This document shows, piece after piece, positions 33,401-42,993 of a stretch of 64,000 nucleotides of DNA. Source of the stretch: Martinezella multihospitum (GTDB taxonomy: Bacteria; Pseudomonadota; Alphaproteobacteria; Rhizobiales; Rhizobiaceae); assembly GCF_900094585.1 (NCBI RefSeq), contig NZ_FMAG01000002.1, forward strand, positions 450,007 through 514,006, in the 5' to 3' direction. How positions within the stretch are numbered: position 1 is the stretch's first letter; the number at the start of each line of letters is the position of its first letter. The notes under the pieces are model-generated. The model had not been told where the DNA came from. It saw only the letters and a program-made list of their open reading frames with translations, and searched no databases. The translations under genes and the position numbers were made by a program.

Positions 33401-33700
33401 ATGCAAGAGGTCGATTTCATCAAAGCTTTGGCCAACGAACGCCGCATCAGGATTCTCAGGTGGTTGAGGGATCCCCGCGCTCATTTCCCGCCCCAGATCG
33501 ATGGCGATCTGGTCGAGGATGGCGTCTGCGCGCTCCTCATCGCCGAGAAGCTGGAGATCTCCCAGGCGACGCTCAGCGAGCACATGCGCATCTTGGTGCA
33601 AGCCGGCCTCGTCAGGCCCAAGCGCATCAAGCAATGGATATTCTACAAGCGCGATGAAACCCGCATGGCGACGCTGGCTGCGCTGGTTGCGGACCTCTAG
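33401..33700 (+). CDS. ArsR-type winged-helix regulator
   Basis: A 99-residue winged-helix protein: MQEVDFIKALANERRIRILRWLRDP, recognition helix LEISQATLSEHMRILVQAGLVRPKRIKQWIFYKRDE. No metal-binding CXC is present, so it may sense an organic ligand or another signal. The 49-base gap to the divergent dehydratase suggests that it controls that gene. Overlapping bases in the gap include TTACTTAGCAA near 33379-33389. Confidence 0.83.
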   Translation: MQEVDFIKALANERRIRILRWLRDPRAHFPPQIDGDLVEDGVCALLIAEKLEISQATLSEHMRILVQAGLVRPKRIKQWIFYKRDETRMATLAALVADL

Positions 33701-33738
33701 GTGCATCACCGTACTGCTGGCCTAGCAGGCATCTCTAA

Positions 33739-33885
33739 ATGAAGAAGGCGACGGAACTGTGCAGCAGGGTTGTTCTGGTCAGGCGCCCTTTCGCCGAGCG
33801 CATCAGCGACTTCCTGTACATCAGTGTTAGAATGGATGAGGAGTGCGATAGGCTGGTGGCAGTGCGCGAAGAAATAGTGAGCTAG
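33739..33885 (+). pseudogene. Duplicated 3' fragment of hisC
   Basis: The 147 bases align without gaps with the last 147 bases of hisC (32200-32346). The translation ([35 protein letters not shown] in pieces) matches the hisC tail at roughly two thirds of positions by eye, and both end in a stop at the same place. It opens with an ATG but codes for only 48 residues without the catalytic part, so it is a decayed remnant. The region between the two copies holds the dehydratase and ArsR genes. Confidence 0.85.
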
Positions 33886-33916
33886 AACCGGCTCGTGGAC
33901 AAGAAATCGGGGGGAC

Positions 33917-34693
33917 CTATTGCAGGGTCAAACCTCGTTTTATCGCTGCCGCTAGGGTCTGAGGGTTTTCCCAGGCCATGGAATGTCCCGCTTGATCGAC
34001 CATCTCCACATTGATTCCGTGCTTTGGCAGGGTTTCCCAATCCGGATCGGGCAAGGAGTTTTCGCCGAAGATCACCGTTGTTGGCATGGGCAATTGATAT
34101 AATTGTTCGCGCCAGGTTGGGAAATCGCCCAGAACCAGGGAAGATGCGGAACGATGAACCGCGTAAGGCGATGATATCGATAGAGATGCACCCCAGATGT
34201 CGTTTCCGTCCGTCAGGCAGGTCCGAATGAGGTCGGCATGGCCATGTGCGAGATAATCGGCTTCGCTCATCTCGGCGATCTTGCGGCTGAAAAAGCCGCC
34301 TCCCGAATCGAGATTTGGTTCGCTCAACACAAGGTGTCGCACGCGATCGGCCAGAAGATGAGCAACCTTGATGGCGACGGCGCCGCCCATGCTGTGGCCG
34401 AAAAGATCGACGGACTCCAGCTTCGAGCCGCGGATGAATTCGACGATCGTTTGAGCGTGGTCGGTGATGCCGTATCCGAAATCGGCAGGATGGTCGCTGA
34501 AACCTGATCCCGGCAAATCGATCAGTAACAATCTCCGTCCTGACAGGGCCGGGTTTGCCGCGACGGTAGGATAGTCGCACGAAGATGCACATCCGAGACC
34601 GTGGACGAAGAGCAACGGCGGCTCATCCTCCGGTCCCGGTATGTCATGAAATCTTATGGCACCTTGCGCCGTTTTTGATTGGAAGGTTTTCAC
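33917..34693 (-). CDS. Alpha/beta-hydrolase
   Basis: A 258-residue alpha/beta hydrolase: oxyanion hole PPLLFVHGLGCAS, LIDLPGSGFSDHP, nucleophile elbow DLFGHSMGGAVAI (Ser), acid in the region of FGENSLPDPDW, and His in DQAGHSMAWENP. The substrate is not known. The start is uncertain: homology begins after a GTG at 34693, but the frame extends to 34810 with ATGs at 34771 and 34810, none with a good RBS. Confidence 0.75.
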   Translation of the reverse strand: MKTFQSKTAQGAIRFHDIPGPEDEPPLLFVHGLGCASSCDYPTVAANPALSGRRLLLIDLPGSGFSDHPADFGYGITDHAQTIVEFIRGSKLESVDLFGHSMGGAVAIKVAHLLADRVRHLVLSEPNLDSGGGFFSRKIAEMSEADYLAHGHADLIRTCLTDGNDIWGASLSISSPYAVHRSASSLVLGDFPTWREQLYQLPMPTTVIFGENSLPDPDWETLPKHGINVEMVDQAGHSMAWENPQTLAAAIKRGLTLQ

Positions 34694-34854
34694 GCTACGA
34701 CCCGATATTAGTTGTCTTGCACAATCGAGTTGCGGCTCATCCGGACATGGGCACAGCCTTGCCGCCGGCATGTGCGCTCGGAGTCGCAGGCAAGTTCTGA
34801 CCGGCGGCAAATCTTTTGACAGAGCCGCCGATCAGTGAGCCGGACGTCGAGCGA

Positions 34855-36345
34855 TCAGATATCGCTTGCCGCATTCGCCCAGATTTCCGCGGCCTGAGCG
34901 GCGGTGACGCGGCGCACATCCGTTTCATCGCGGCGGCTGGCGAAGAGCTCGCTTGCCATGATCTGCTCGGCGAGATCGGCCGGCAGCGACAGGAGAACAC
35001 GCTGGCCATCCTTGTGGATGCCGCCGACGTCGGAGCGCTTGCCCGTGATCATGCCGCCGGCGACCGTGTTGTTGCTTTCAGGGTCGATCAGGATGAAGGA
35101 GCCGGTCGAGCGGTTCTGTTCGTAGGGGTCGAAGATGGCGCTCTCGTCGAAGGTCAGGCGAACCTTGCCGATGGCGTTCATCCAGAGCGCCTGCGCCGGT
35201 GCCCATGCGCCGGTCTTCAGTTCAAGCTGGGCGATCGGCTGCACCTGCACGCGCTGGCGGCGGCTGCCGCTCTTCAGCCAGTAGCGCTTGCCCGGCTCGA
35301 TACCTTCCGGCTGCAGCGCAACAATCTGGGCATCGAAGGACAGGCCCGTCTGCGGCTGGCTGTCGATCGCGACGATCATGTCGCCGCGCGACACGTCGAC
35401 CTGGCGATCGAGAACGAGGGTGATGGCATCGCCCGCAACGGCCGCGTTGCGCACGAGATCGAAGGTGACGATCTTCGAGACATTGGCGACCATGCCCGAC
35501 GGCAGGATCATGACGCTGTCGCCCGGCTTCACCGAGCCGCCGGCAACCGTGCCCTGATAGCCACGGAAGCTTTCGCCGGGGCGGGAAACGCGCTGCACGG
35601 AAAGGCGGAAGCCGACCGTCTGGGCCGAGCGTACGGTCGCCAGTTCCAGCGTTTCGACCAGCGTTGGGCCGCTGTACCAGGGCATGGCGGCCTGGCCGGA
35701 ATAAACGACATTTTCGCCCTTCAGCGCCGACATCGGGATGGCCGTGATCTGCTTGACGCCGAGCGACAGCGCGAATTCGCGAAAATCGCTGGAAATCTTC
35801 TCGAAGCCGGCGCGGTCGTAGTTCGTCAAGTCGATCTTGTTGACGGCGAGCACGAACTGCTTGATGCCGAGCAGCGAGGCGATCGTCGCATGGCGGCGGG
35901 TCTGTTCCAAGATGCCCATGCGCGCATCGACCAGCAGCACGGCGAGGTCGGCAGTGGAGGCACCGGTTGCCATGTTGCGGGTATACTGCTCGTGGCCGGG
36001 CGTATCGGCGACGATGAAGGAGCGCTTGTCGGTCGAGAAATAGCGATAGGCGACATCGATGGTGATGCCCTGTTCGCGCTCGGCCTGCAGGCCGTCGAGC
36101 AGCAGTGCGAAGTCGGGCAGGCCGAGATCGTTCTGCTTGCCGGTGGAATCGCGCTGCAGCGTGGCGGCCTGGTCTTCCTTGACTGCCTTGGTATCCCAAA
36201 GGAGACGGCCGATCAGCGTTGATTTGCCGTCATCGACGCTGCCGCAGGTAATCAGGCGAAGCGGGCGCGAGTCGCGAAGAGCTTTGGCCGGTTCGGCGGC
36301 AGGCCCAACAACAGGCATCGTGACGACGTTTGCGTTTGCGGTCAT
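34855..36345 (-). CDS. cysN: Sulfate adenylyltransferase subunit 1
   Basis: A 496-residue GTPase subunit of ATP sulfurylase. G1 CGSVDDGKST (34-43), G3 DTPGHEQY, G4 AVNKIDL, then EF-Tu-like beta-barrels. No APS kinase domain is fused (NodQ/CysNC would be longer), which fits an APS reductase pathway. With CysD it forms adenosine phosphosulfate from ATP and sulfate, driven by GTP. The start was set at MTANANVVTM; it is one base from the cysD stop. Confidence 0.96.
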   Translation of the reverse strand: MTANANVVTMPVVGPAAEPAKALRDSRPLRLITCGSVDDGKSTLIGRLLWDTKAVKEDQAATLQRDSTGKQNDLGLPDFALLLDGLQAEREQGITIDVAYRYFSTDKRSFIVADTPGHEQYTRNMATGASTADLAVLLVDARMGILEQTRRHATIASLLGIKQFVLAVNKIDLTNYDRAGFEKISSDFREFALSLGVKQITAIPMSALKGENVVYSGQAAMPWYSGPTLVETLELATVRSAQTVGFRLSVQRVSRPGESFRGYQGTVAGGSVKPGDSVMILPSGMVANVSKIVTFDLVRNAAVAGDAITLVLDRQVDVSRGDMIVAIDSQPQTGLSFDAQIVALQPEGIEPGKRYWLKSGSRRQRVQVQPIAQLELKTGAWAPAQALWMNAIGKVRLTFDESAIFDPYEQNRSTGSFILIDPESNNTVAGGMITGKRSDVGGIHKDGQRVLLSLPADLAEQIMASELFASRRDETDVRRVTAAQAAEIWANAASDI

Positions 36346-36346
36346 C

Positions 36347-37300
36347 TCAGAAATATCCTTCGCGCTTCTTCTTTTCCATGGAGCCGGATTGATCGCGGTC
36401 GATGGCGCGTCCCTGCCGTTCGGAAACCGTGGCGATTTCCAGCTCTGCAATGATGTCTTCAAGGGTCGTGGCGGTAGAGCGGATGGCCCCGGTCAACGGG
36501 AAGCAGCCGAGCGTGCGGAAGCGGATCACTTCCTCGCGCTTGGCCTCGCCGGGCAGCAGTTCAAGCCGCGGGTCGGCGGCCATGATCATCATGCCATCGC
36601 GCTCGACGATCGGGCGCTTAGCAGCGAAATAAAGCGGCACGATCGGGATTTCTTCGGCCTGGATGTAGCGCCAGATATCGACTTCGGTCCAGTTGGACAG
36701 CGGGAAGACGCGAACGCTTTCTCCCTTGCGGATCTGGCCGTTGTAAATATTCCAGAGTTCCGGGCGCTGGTTGCGCGGATCCCAGCGATGGTCCGGTGTG
36801 CGGAAGGAATAGATACGCTCCTTGGCGCGCGAAGCCTCTTCGTCTCGGCGCGCACCGCCGAAAGCGGCGTCGAACTGGCCGGCATCGAGTGCGTGGCGCA
36901 GCGCTTCCGTCTTCATGATGTCGGTGTAGCGGGCCGAGCCATAGGTGAAGGGCGTGATGTTCTCCGCCTTGCCGCGCGGATTGATATGCTCGATCAAGTC
37001 GAGATCGTATTTCTTAACGATCTCGTCGCGGAAGGTGATCATCTCGGCGAATTTCCAGCCGGTGTTCACATGCAGGAGCGGGAAGGGGATGCGGCCGGGA
37101 TAGAAGGCCTTTCGCGCCAGATGCAGCAGCACCGACGAATCCTTGCCGATCGAATAGAGCATGACCGGACGCTCGAATTCCGCCGCAACCTCGCGGAAGA
37201 TATGGATCGCTTCGTTTTCGAGCGCCTTCAGATGTGGATCGAGGGGCGGCTTGACGCTTTGCGGATTGGAGATTTCCGTATCCGGACGGCTATCGGGCAT
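36347..37300 (-). CDS. cysD: Sulfate adenylyltransferase subunit 2
   Basis: A 317-residue catalytic subunit of ATP sulfurylase. The PP-loop is seen in [54 protein letters not shown] and [12 protein letters not shown] are typical. GGAG seven bases upstream supports the ATG at 37300 over a TTG at 37321. It lies between cysH (126-base gap) and cysN. Confidence 0.96.
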   Translation of the reverse strand: MPDSRPDTEISNPQSVKPPLDPHLKALENEAIHIFREVAAEFERPVMLYSIGKDSSVLLHLARKAFYPGRIPFPLLHVNTGWKFAEMITFRDEIVKKYDLDLIEHINPRGKAENITPFTYGSARYTDIMKTEALRHALDAGQFDAAFGGARRDEEASRAKERIYSFRTPDHRWDPRNQRPELWNIYNGQIRKGESVRVFPLSNWTEVDIWRYIQAEEIPIVPLYFAAKRPIVERDGMMIMAADPRLELLPGEAKREEVIRFRTLGCFPLTGAIRSTATTLEDIIAELEIATVSERQGRAIDRDQSGSMEKKKREGYF

Positions 37301-37426
37301 TGATGACTCCAGAACTTTCAAATGTCCCGACCGAAACTTGGCCGGAAAGAATGGATGCGTTGGTTCCCTGGATATCGGTGGCGCAGGAAGCGCGCTTCGG
37401 ATCGATGCCGGGAACCGGCGGGTGTA

Positions 37427-38167
37427 TTATTGTGCTGTTGCGGCAGCGCCTTCTTCGTGGACATGCAGGCCGCATTCGCGCTTTTCGTCGTTTTCCCACC
37501 ACCAGCGGCCGGCCCGCTCGGGCTCGCCCGGCTTGATGGCGCGAGTGCAGGGCTCGCAGCCGATCGAGGGATAGCCGCGCGCATGCAGCGGGTTCACCGG
37601 AACGCTGTTATCGGCGACATAGGCGCGGATGACATCGATGTCCCAATCGGCAAGCGGGTTGATCTTGATCAGGTTGCGCTCGGGGTCGAATTCGGCAAAG
37701 GGCGTATCGGCACGGTTGGCGGACTGGCCGCGGCGCAGTCCGGTGATCCAGATGGTGGCGCCCGAAAGTGCACGCGCAAGCGGCTTCAGCTTGCGCACGC
37801 CACAACAGGCATGCCTGGCTTCGATGCTCTCATAGAAACCGTTCAGACCGTATTTTTCCGCATAGGCGTCGATATCGGCCTGTTCCGGCTCGTAGCGGAC
37901 GATGTGGATATCGTACTGACTTTCCGTCTCGTCGATCAGAGCGAGCGTTTCGGGAAAGAGGCGGCCGGTCTGGAGGGTTGCCACTTCGATCGGCAGGCGG
38001 TGATTGCCGATCTCTGCCGTAATCACCTGATCTTCGATCCCGAGCGAGGTCGTGAACACGGCGCGGCCACCGAGGCCGGCCACGAGCGACAGACGGCCGG
38101 CAAGATCGAGCGATGCAAGCTGGCTGTTGAGCGTCGCGGCATCTTCAATAAGGGTAATGGCAGTCAT
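37427..38167 (-). CDS. cysH: Adenylyl-sulfate (APS) reductase, CysH family
   Basis: A 246-residue reductase. It carries the two cysteine pairs of the 4Fe-4S APS-reductase type, Cys121-Cys122 (ACCGVRK) and Cys204/Cys207 (GCEPCTRA), as well as the catalytic Cys232 in KRECGLH. PAPS reductases of the E. coli type lack the cluster cysteines, so the substrate is probably APS, in line with a CysN lacking the kinase. It makes sulfite with thioredoxin as donor. First gene of cysHDN. Confidence 0.94.
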   Translation of the reverse strand: MTAITLIEDAATLNSQLASLDLAGRLSLVAGLGGRAVFTTSLGIEDQVITAEIGNHRLPIEVATLQTGRLFPETLALIDETESQYDIHIVRYEPEQADIDAYAEKYGLNGFYESIEARHACCGVRKLKPLARALSGATIWITGLRRGQSANRADTPFAEFDPERNLIKINPLADWDIDVIRAYVADNSVPVNPLHARGYPSIGCEPCTRAIKPGEPERAGRWWWENDEKRECGLHVHEEGAAATAQ

Positions 38168-38657
38168 GGGGGATCCTGTCCTGATGTTGCCGGGAGTATC
38201 GCAGTTCGCAACGGCAGCGGACAGAAAAATAGATTTCGAAAGGGAGCGGCTGGAGAGTAAATATCTCCATGAAGCGGCAGTCATAAGGAAAAGCGACCGC
38301 CTCGGCTGTTAACCAAGGCGTTTTGCCGCCGGAAGCGGCCCTTCGGAAGCACCAGATATGGCTCGCCATGTTTAAGTGCTTGCTTTAATGTCTATAGAAA
38401 TAGTAGAGTTACACATAGCTTGTCAAACGGAAATCGGAAGTGATGCCCAAAATGATGCGCTGCGGTGGATTTTGCGCTAAACTATGGGCATAGCGACGAA
38501 GAATGATAACAAGTCTGGGTTGCTAGCGTTTCCTGGCCGTGCGCCAAGGGTGTGAGTGCTTCGAAATTGCCCCGGGGACGAGGGCTGAGGAGTTCTATAG
38601 CGGACCGGCCGAATCGCTCGACCGGGCGTGTCGCATGTGTGTGTGAAGCGGTTCGAA
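38168..38657. other. Regulatory region between cysH and Rrf2 genes
   Basis: A 490-base divergent gap. It includes a good cysH promoter (38397-38426) and an AT-rich block at 38360-38430. The rest shows no ORF or RNA I recognise. The position is right for binding by the Rrf2 regulator. Confidence 0.45.
38397..38426 (-). promoter_or_regulatory. Candidate promoter of cysHDN
   Basis: On the minus strand TTGACA (38426-38421), 18 bases, TATTTC (38402-38397). The -35 is a perfect consensus; the -10 is moderate. It would give a leader of about 220 bases. Confidence 0.5.
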
Positions 38658-39104
38658 ATGATTACTCAGAAAGCAAAATATGCGCTGCGGGCGCTGTCTG
38701 CCTTGGCCCAATCCGAGGCGGGCGAGCCGGTGATGATTTCCGACATTGCCGCCCAGCAGAAGATTCCGAAGAAATTCCTGGAACAGATCCTTCTCGACCT
38801 GAAGCATCAGGGTATCGTCATCAGCCGTCGCGGCAAGCAGGGCGGCTATCTCCTGCGCAAGCCGGCGGATGAGATCACCTTCGGCGAGATCCTGCGTGTC
38901 ATCGACGGACCGCTGGCGCCGCTGCCCTGTCTCTCGCTCACCGCCTATCGTCGCTGCGACGATTGCGACGGTGAGCAGACCTGCGAAATCCGTCACGTCT
39001 TTGCCCGTGTGGCGGATGCGACCCGCAAGGTGCTGTTCTCGACGACCATCGCCGACGCAATCGCTCAGCCTGATGGCGCGGAAGTCGCCAGGCTGATGGC
39101 TTAG
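38658..39104 (+). CDS. Rrf2-family regulator with four-cysteine cluster
   Basis: A 148-residue Rrf2 protein: MITQKAKYALRALSAL, winged-helix recognition part IPKKFLEQILLDLKHQGIVISRRGKQGGYLLRKPADEITFGEILRVIDG. Cysteines at 91, 100, 103 and 109 (LPCLSL..YRRCDDCDGEQTCE) could bind an Fe-S cluster as in IscR, NsrR or RirA, though the spacing differs from IscR. It lies divergent from cysH, so control of sulfate reduction by cluster status or a cysteine precursor is a fair inference. Confidence 0.85.
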   Translation: MITQKAKYALRALSALAQSEAGEPVMISDIAAQQKIPKKFLEQILLDLKHQGIVISRRGKQGGYLLRKPADEITFGEILRVIDGPLAPLPCLSLTAYRRCDDCDGEQTCEIRHVFARVADATRKVLFSTTIADAIAQPDGAEVARLMA

Positions 39105-39158
39105 GCGAGTCGGGAGGCCATACGGCGCCTTCCTTCGGGAACCGCAGAGCTTCGGTAT

Positions 39159-40520
39159 TCAGTGGGCGGCGTGTTCCTCGCCGCCTTCCTTTTCCATGGC
39201 ACGCCGGGCGCGGATCGCTGCGGCGATGAAGACGCGGGACAGGCCATGATAGAGCGGCTCGCGCGATAGTAGCCGCGAGGTGACGTAACCGATCATCGAT
39301 ACCGCCATGATCGGGATGACGGCCTGATGATCGCCGGTCATTTCCAGGATGATGACGAAGGCGGTCATCGGTGCTTGGACGACACCAGCAAAGTAGCCGG
39401 CCATGCCGAGGATTGCCGCAAGCGCCACGCCGCCGCCGACCAGCGTGCCGACCGTGCTGCCGAAACCGGCGCCGACGGCAAGTGAGGGGGCGAAGATCCC
39501 GCCCGGAATGCCTGAGATCATCGACAGGAAGCTTGCCAGCAGTTTTTCGACGAAGAAGAGCAGGGGCAGGGCATGTCCTTCCACCGCGCCGCGGGCTTGC
39601 TCGTAACCGGTGCCGAAGGTTTGGCCGCCGGAGAGCACGCCGACGGCGGCAACGATAAAACCACAGAGGACGGCGAGAATCAGCATGCGTTTCAACGGCT
39701 GCGGTTGTGCCCAGCGGCGGATGCGGATGCCGGCATAGAGCGCCAGCCCGCTGAAGGTGGCGCCGAGCGCGCCACCGCCGACACCGCAGATCAGCATGAC
39801 TATCCAGTCGCGAAGCATCGTCGGCGCAGCGTCGGCCGTGCCGAAATAATTGTAGCTGCCGGAAAGGCCGAGTGCGGCAAGACCGGAAAGAATGACGGCC
39901 GTCAGGACCAGGCCGTTGGCCCGGGATTCATAGGTCCGGCTCATCTCCTCGATGGCAAAGACGATACCCGCAAGCGGCGTATTGAAGGCGGCGGCGATGC
40001 CCGCGGCGGAACCGGCAAGGATCAGCCCCTTGGCCTGCGCCATGCCGCCGAAGCGGGCAACCGCCAGCATGAAGGACGCGCCCACCTGCACCGTCGGCCC
40101 CTCGCGGCCGATCGAAGCGCCGCTCAAAAGGCCTAATATGGTCAGCACGATTTTGCCGAAGGCGAGCCGTAGCGACAACAGCTTCGTGCGATCCTCGTCA
40201 TGATGCAGGTGCCGGGCAGCAATCGCCTGCGGAATGCCGCTTCCTTGCGAGTTGGGAAACAATGTGGTGGCGAGATAGGCTGACAGCACGAAGCCGAGCG
40301 GCGTCAGCACGAGCGGCAGCAGCCACATCCACTCGCCCGACTGGGTGACGCCAGTAAAAGCCCGCTGAGCCAGATCGGCCAGCTTGGCGAAGCCGACGCT
40401 GATGACCCCGATCGCCAGAGCTCCCGTCCAAAACACCAAACGCGGCCGCCAGAGATTGAAAGAACCCCAGAAAACACGGGAACGACGGAGCAGCTTGGAC
40501 TTGCGGTAGATTGGGGGCAT
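39159..40520 (-). CDS. ClC-family chloride channel/transporter
   Basis: A 453-residue ClC protein with the anion-site signatures GSGIP (93-97), GREGP (137-141, gating Glu139) and GGIFAPSLAVGAGFG. The Glu at 190/191 in FAIEEM matches the internal proton glutamate of E. coli ClC, so it may be a Cl-/H+ exchanger rather than a channel. No cytoplasmic CBS domains are attached. Alone on its strand, between the Rrf2 gene and a toxin-antitoxin pair. Confidence 0.92.
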   Translation of the reverse strand: MPPIYRKSKLLRRSRVFWGSFNLWRPRLVFWTGALAIGVISVGFAKLADLAQRAFTGVTQSGEWMWLLPLVLTPLGFVLSAYLATTLFPNSQGSGIPQAIAARHLHHDEDRTKLLSLRLAFGKIVLTILGLLSGASIGREGPTVQVGASFMLAVARFGGMAQAKGLILAGSAAGIAAAFNTPLAGIVFAIEEMSRTYESRANGLVLTAVILSGLAALGLSGSYNYFGTADAAPTMLRDWIVMLICGVGGGALGATFSGLALYAGIRIRRWAQPQPLKRMLILAVLCGFIVAAVGVLSGGQTFGTGYEQARGAVEGHALPLLFFVEKLLASFLSMISGIPGGIFAPSLAVGAGFGSTVGTLVGGGVALAAILGMAGYFAGVVQAPMTAFVIILEMTGDHQAVIPIMAVSMIGYVTSRLLSREPLYHGLSRVFIAAAIRARRAMEKEGGEEHAAH

Positions 40521-40650
40521 GGGACGTGTGACCGATAGGCTGGCCCGTATGCCTCTGGCGGCATTTTGGGGCGGCGCACCTCAAGTGGCGAATGACAGTA
40601 TGAATCTTTCTTACAGAATTTCCCTTTGCGGCCAAGGCTTAATCCGTGTG

Positions 40651-40697
40651 TTGACGATTTTGAACGATCGAATAGAATGCATCGCAATTGCAATGCA
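40651..40697 (+). promoter_or_regulatory. Promoter and operator of second toxin-antitoxin pair
   Basis: TTGACG (40651-40656), 16 bases, TAGAAT (40673-40678): a strong promoter. A 20-base palindrome starts on the last base of the -10: TGCAT-C-GCAATTGC-A-ATGCA (40678-40697), symmetric except for one pair. It ends 13 bases before the antitoxin start and would be bound by the antitoxin complex. Confidence 0.65.
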
Positions 40698-40710
40698 AAA
40701 GAGCCGATAA

Positions 40711-40983
40711 ATGAAATCTGCTTCCATACCGCCTTTACGGGTCGATCCTGCCTTGCGCGCAGCTGCTGAAAGCGTGCTGCAAGAGGGCGAGACCCTGTCC
40801 GCATTTGTGGAAAGCTCGCTGCGCGCGCAGATCGAACATCGCCGAACGAAGGCGGAATTCATCACTCGCGGCCTTGCTGCGCGAGACGATGCAAAAAAAA
40901 CCGGCGTGTATCACAGCGCTGACGATGTGCTTGATATGTTGAAAAGCAAACTTCAAGCGGCAAAAACATCCAAGCGAGCATGA
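40711..40983 (+). CDS. Antitoxin (ribbon-helix-helix-like)
   Basis: A 90-residue protein: IPPLRVDPALRAAAESVLQEGETLSAFVESSLRAQIEHRR, an RHH-like DNA-binding N-terminus of the YlcI/YnfO-like sort, with a C-terminal part (HSADDVLDMLKSKLQAAK) resembling toxin-binding tails of ParD-type antitoxins. The stop overlaps the next start by four bases (ATGA). Confidence 0.75.
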   Translation: MKSASIPPLRVDPALRAAAESVLQEGETLSAFVESSLRAQIEHRRTKAEFITRGLAARDDAKKTGVYHSADDVLDMLKSKLQAAKTSKRA

Positions 40984-41279
40984 CGTTTGGCGTCCGCTAT
41001 TCCCAAGGCGCGCTAGAAGACCTTGAACGGCTCTATGACTATCTCCTAGTGAGGGACATCGAGCTTGCGGAAAGGGCCTACCAAGCAATCGCCAAGGCAA
41101 CGGAATTTCTGGAAAATTTTCCGTTCAGTTGCCGCAAGGCGTCAGCGGACAACGCATTCCTCCGCGAACTCGTCATTCCTTTCGGCTCGTCGGGTTATGT
41201 CGCTTTATTCGAGATCGAGGATAGCGAGACGGTGACGATACTGGCGATCAGGCATCAGCGCGAAGAAGACTATCACTGA
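40980..41279 (+). CDS. RelE/ParE-family toxin
   Basis: A 99-residue protein with the ParE pattern VRYSQGALEDLERLYDYLLVRDIELAERAYQAIAKATEFLENFPFSCRKA, then LRELVIPFGSSGYVALFEIEDSETVTILAIRHQREEDY. The final RHQRE(E)DY is the ParE/RelE C-terminal signature. ParE proteins usually poison gyrase; the target here is inferred. Coupled to the antitoxin by ATGA. Confidence 0.85.
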   Translation: MTFGVRYSQGALEDLERLYDYLLVRDIELAERAYQAIAKATEFLENFPFSCRKASADNAFLRELVIPFGSSGYVALFEIEDSETVTILAIRHQREEDYH

Positions 41280-41295
41280 CGCCTACCCATCTATC

Positions 41296-42945
41296 TTACC
41301 GATCGCTCGTTTCCCACCGAGGATTGATCCAAGGCTCCTGGTTCGAGCGCGCCAGCCTCGGCTTGCCGAGGATATGATCGGCCGCCTTTTCGCCGGTCAT
41401 GATCGAAGGGCCGTTCAGGTTGCCGTAGGTGACGTGCGGGAAGATCGAGCTGTCGGCGACGCGCAGGCCGTCGACGCCGATGACGCGGGTATCGGGATCG
41501 ACTACCGCCATCGGATCGTCCTTCGCGCCCATCTTGCAGGTGCCGCAGGGGTGATAGGCGCTTTCCAGATGTTCGCGCAGGAAGGCATCGATCTGGTCGT
41601 CGGTCTGCACGTTTGCCCCTGGCTGGATTTCCGCGCCCCGGTAGTCGTCGAAGGCCTTCTGCCCGAAGATTTCGCGGGTGAGGCGCACGCAGTGACGGAA
41701 CTTCTCCCAGTCCTCCGGATGGCTCATATAGTTGAAGCGAATGACCGGATCGGCCTTAGGGTCGGAAGAGCGCAGCGTGACGTGCCCACGAGATTTCGAC
41801 AGATTATAGCCGACATGCACCTGGAAGCCGTGGCTCTTCGCTGCCGCCTTGCCGTCATAGCTGATGGCAACGGGTAGGAAGTGATACTGGATATCCGGCT
41901 GCTTGACACCAGGTGCGGAGCGCAGGAAGGCGCAGGCCTCGAACTGGTTGGATGTGCCGAGCCCCTTCTTGAAGAATAGCCACTGCGCGCCGGCAATCCC
42001 CTGCATGTACCAGGGCAGCCAGGAATAGAGCGACACCGGTTTCAGGCTCGTCTGCTGGAAATAGAATTCCATATGGTCCTGCAAATTGGCGCCGACGCCC
42101 GGCCGGTCAGCCTTCACCTCGATCCCCATGTCGCGCAGATGCTGCCCAGGTCCGATGCCCGACAGCATCAGCAGCTTCGGCGAATTGAACGAGGAAGCGG
42201 AGATAATCACCTCACGGTTTGCTTTGATGATCTCGATCTTGCCATTGCGCTCGACTTCGACGCCGGTCGCGCTGCCGTTTTCGATGACGACTTTGCGGGC
42301 AAAGCAGCGGATCAGTTCGACATTCGGCCGCTTGAGCGCTGGCTTGAGATAGGCCGTTGCCGCGGACCAGCGCCGGCCCATCCAGGTCGTCTGCTCCATC
42401 AGGCCGAAGCCTTCCTGCTTGCTGCCGTTATAATCCTCCGTCGCCTCGAAGCCCGCCTGCTTTCCGGCCTCGATAAAGGCGTGAAAGAGCGGGTTGCGGG
42501 CGTCGCCGCGACGCACATGCAGCGGGCCATCCCTGCCGCGCCAGCCTTCTTCGCCGCCATGCGAATTCTCCATCCGCTTGAAGTAGGGCAGCACGTCCGC
42601 ATAGGCCCAGCCTTGAGCGCCGAGCTCCTCCCAGCGATTGAAATCTTCCGCATGGCCGCGCACATAGACCATGCCGTTGATCGAGGAGGAGCCGCCGATC
42701 ACCTTGCCACGCGGGGCGGTGATGCGGCGGTTGTTGAGCTGCGGCTCGGGCTCGGAGAGATAGCCCCAATTGTAGCGGTCCATGCTCATCGGCCAGGCAA
42801 GGGCGGCCGGCATCTGGATGAAGGGGCCGAAGTCGCTGCCGCCGAACTCCAGAACGATCACCGAATGCTTGCCGTCCTCCGACAGGCGAGAAGCCATGGC
42901 GGAGCCGGCCGAACCCGAGCCAACGATGACGAAATCTGCTTGCAT
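41296..42945 (-). CDS. betA: Choline dehydrogenase
   Basis: A 549-residue GMC-family flavoprotein. FAD-binding [20 protein letters not shown] opens the protein; [37 protein letters not shown] and the C-terminal active site [15 protein letters not shown] (His) plus [20 protein letters not shown] are BetA signatures. It oxidises choline to betaine aldehyde at the membrane. GGAG nine bases before the ATG at 42945 decides between two close Mets. Last gene of the bet unit, separated from betB by a RIME-like element. Confidence 0.96.
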   Translation of the reverse strand: MQADFVIVGSGSAGSAMASRLSEDGKHSVIVLEFGGSDFGPFIQMPAALAWPMSMDRYNWGYLSEPEPQLNNRRITAPRGKVIGGSSSINGMVYVRGHAEDFNRWEELGAQGWAYADVLPYFKRMENSHGGEEGWRGRDGPLHVRRGDARNPLFHAFIEAGKQAGFEATEDYNGSKQEGFGLMEQTTWMGRRWSAATAYLKPALKRPNVELIRCFARKVVIENGSATGVEVERNGKIEIIKANREVIISASSFNSPKLLMLSGIGPGQHLRDMGIEVKADRPGVGANLQDHMEFYFQQTSLKPVSLYSWLPWYMQGIAGAQWLFFKKGLGTSNQFEACAFLRSAPGVKQPDIQYHFLPVAISYDGKAAAKSHGFQVHVGYNLSKSRGHVTLRSSDPKADPVIRFNYMSHPEDWEKFRHCVRLTREIFGQKAFDDYRGAEIQPGANVQTDDQIDAFLREHLESAYHPCGTCKMGAKDDPMAVVDPDTRVIGVDGLRVADSSIFPHVTYGNLNGPSIMTGEKAADHILGKPRLARSNQEPWINPRWETSDR

Positions 42946-42993
42946 GATCATGTGCTCCGGGTGGACAGGGGCGTAAATCGAGGTGGCTCTACA

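Noticed and set aside
34816..36222. 468-codon frame opposite cysN
   Set aside because: CysN motifs are perfect on the minus strand, so this frame is a by-product of codon bias.
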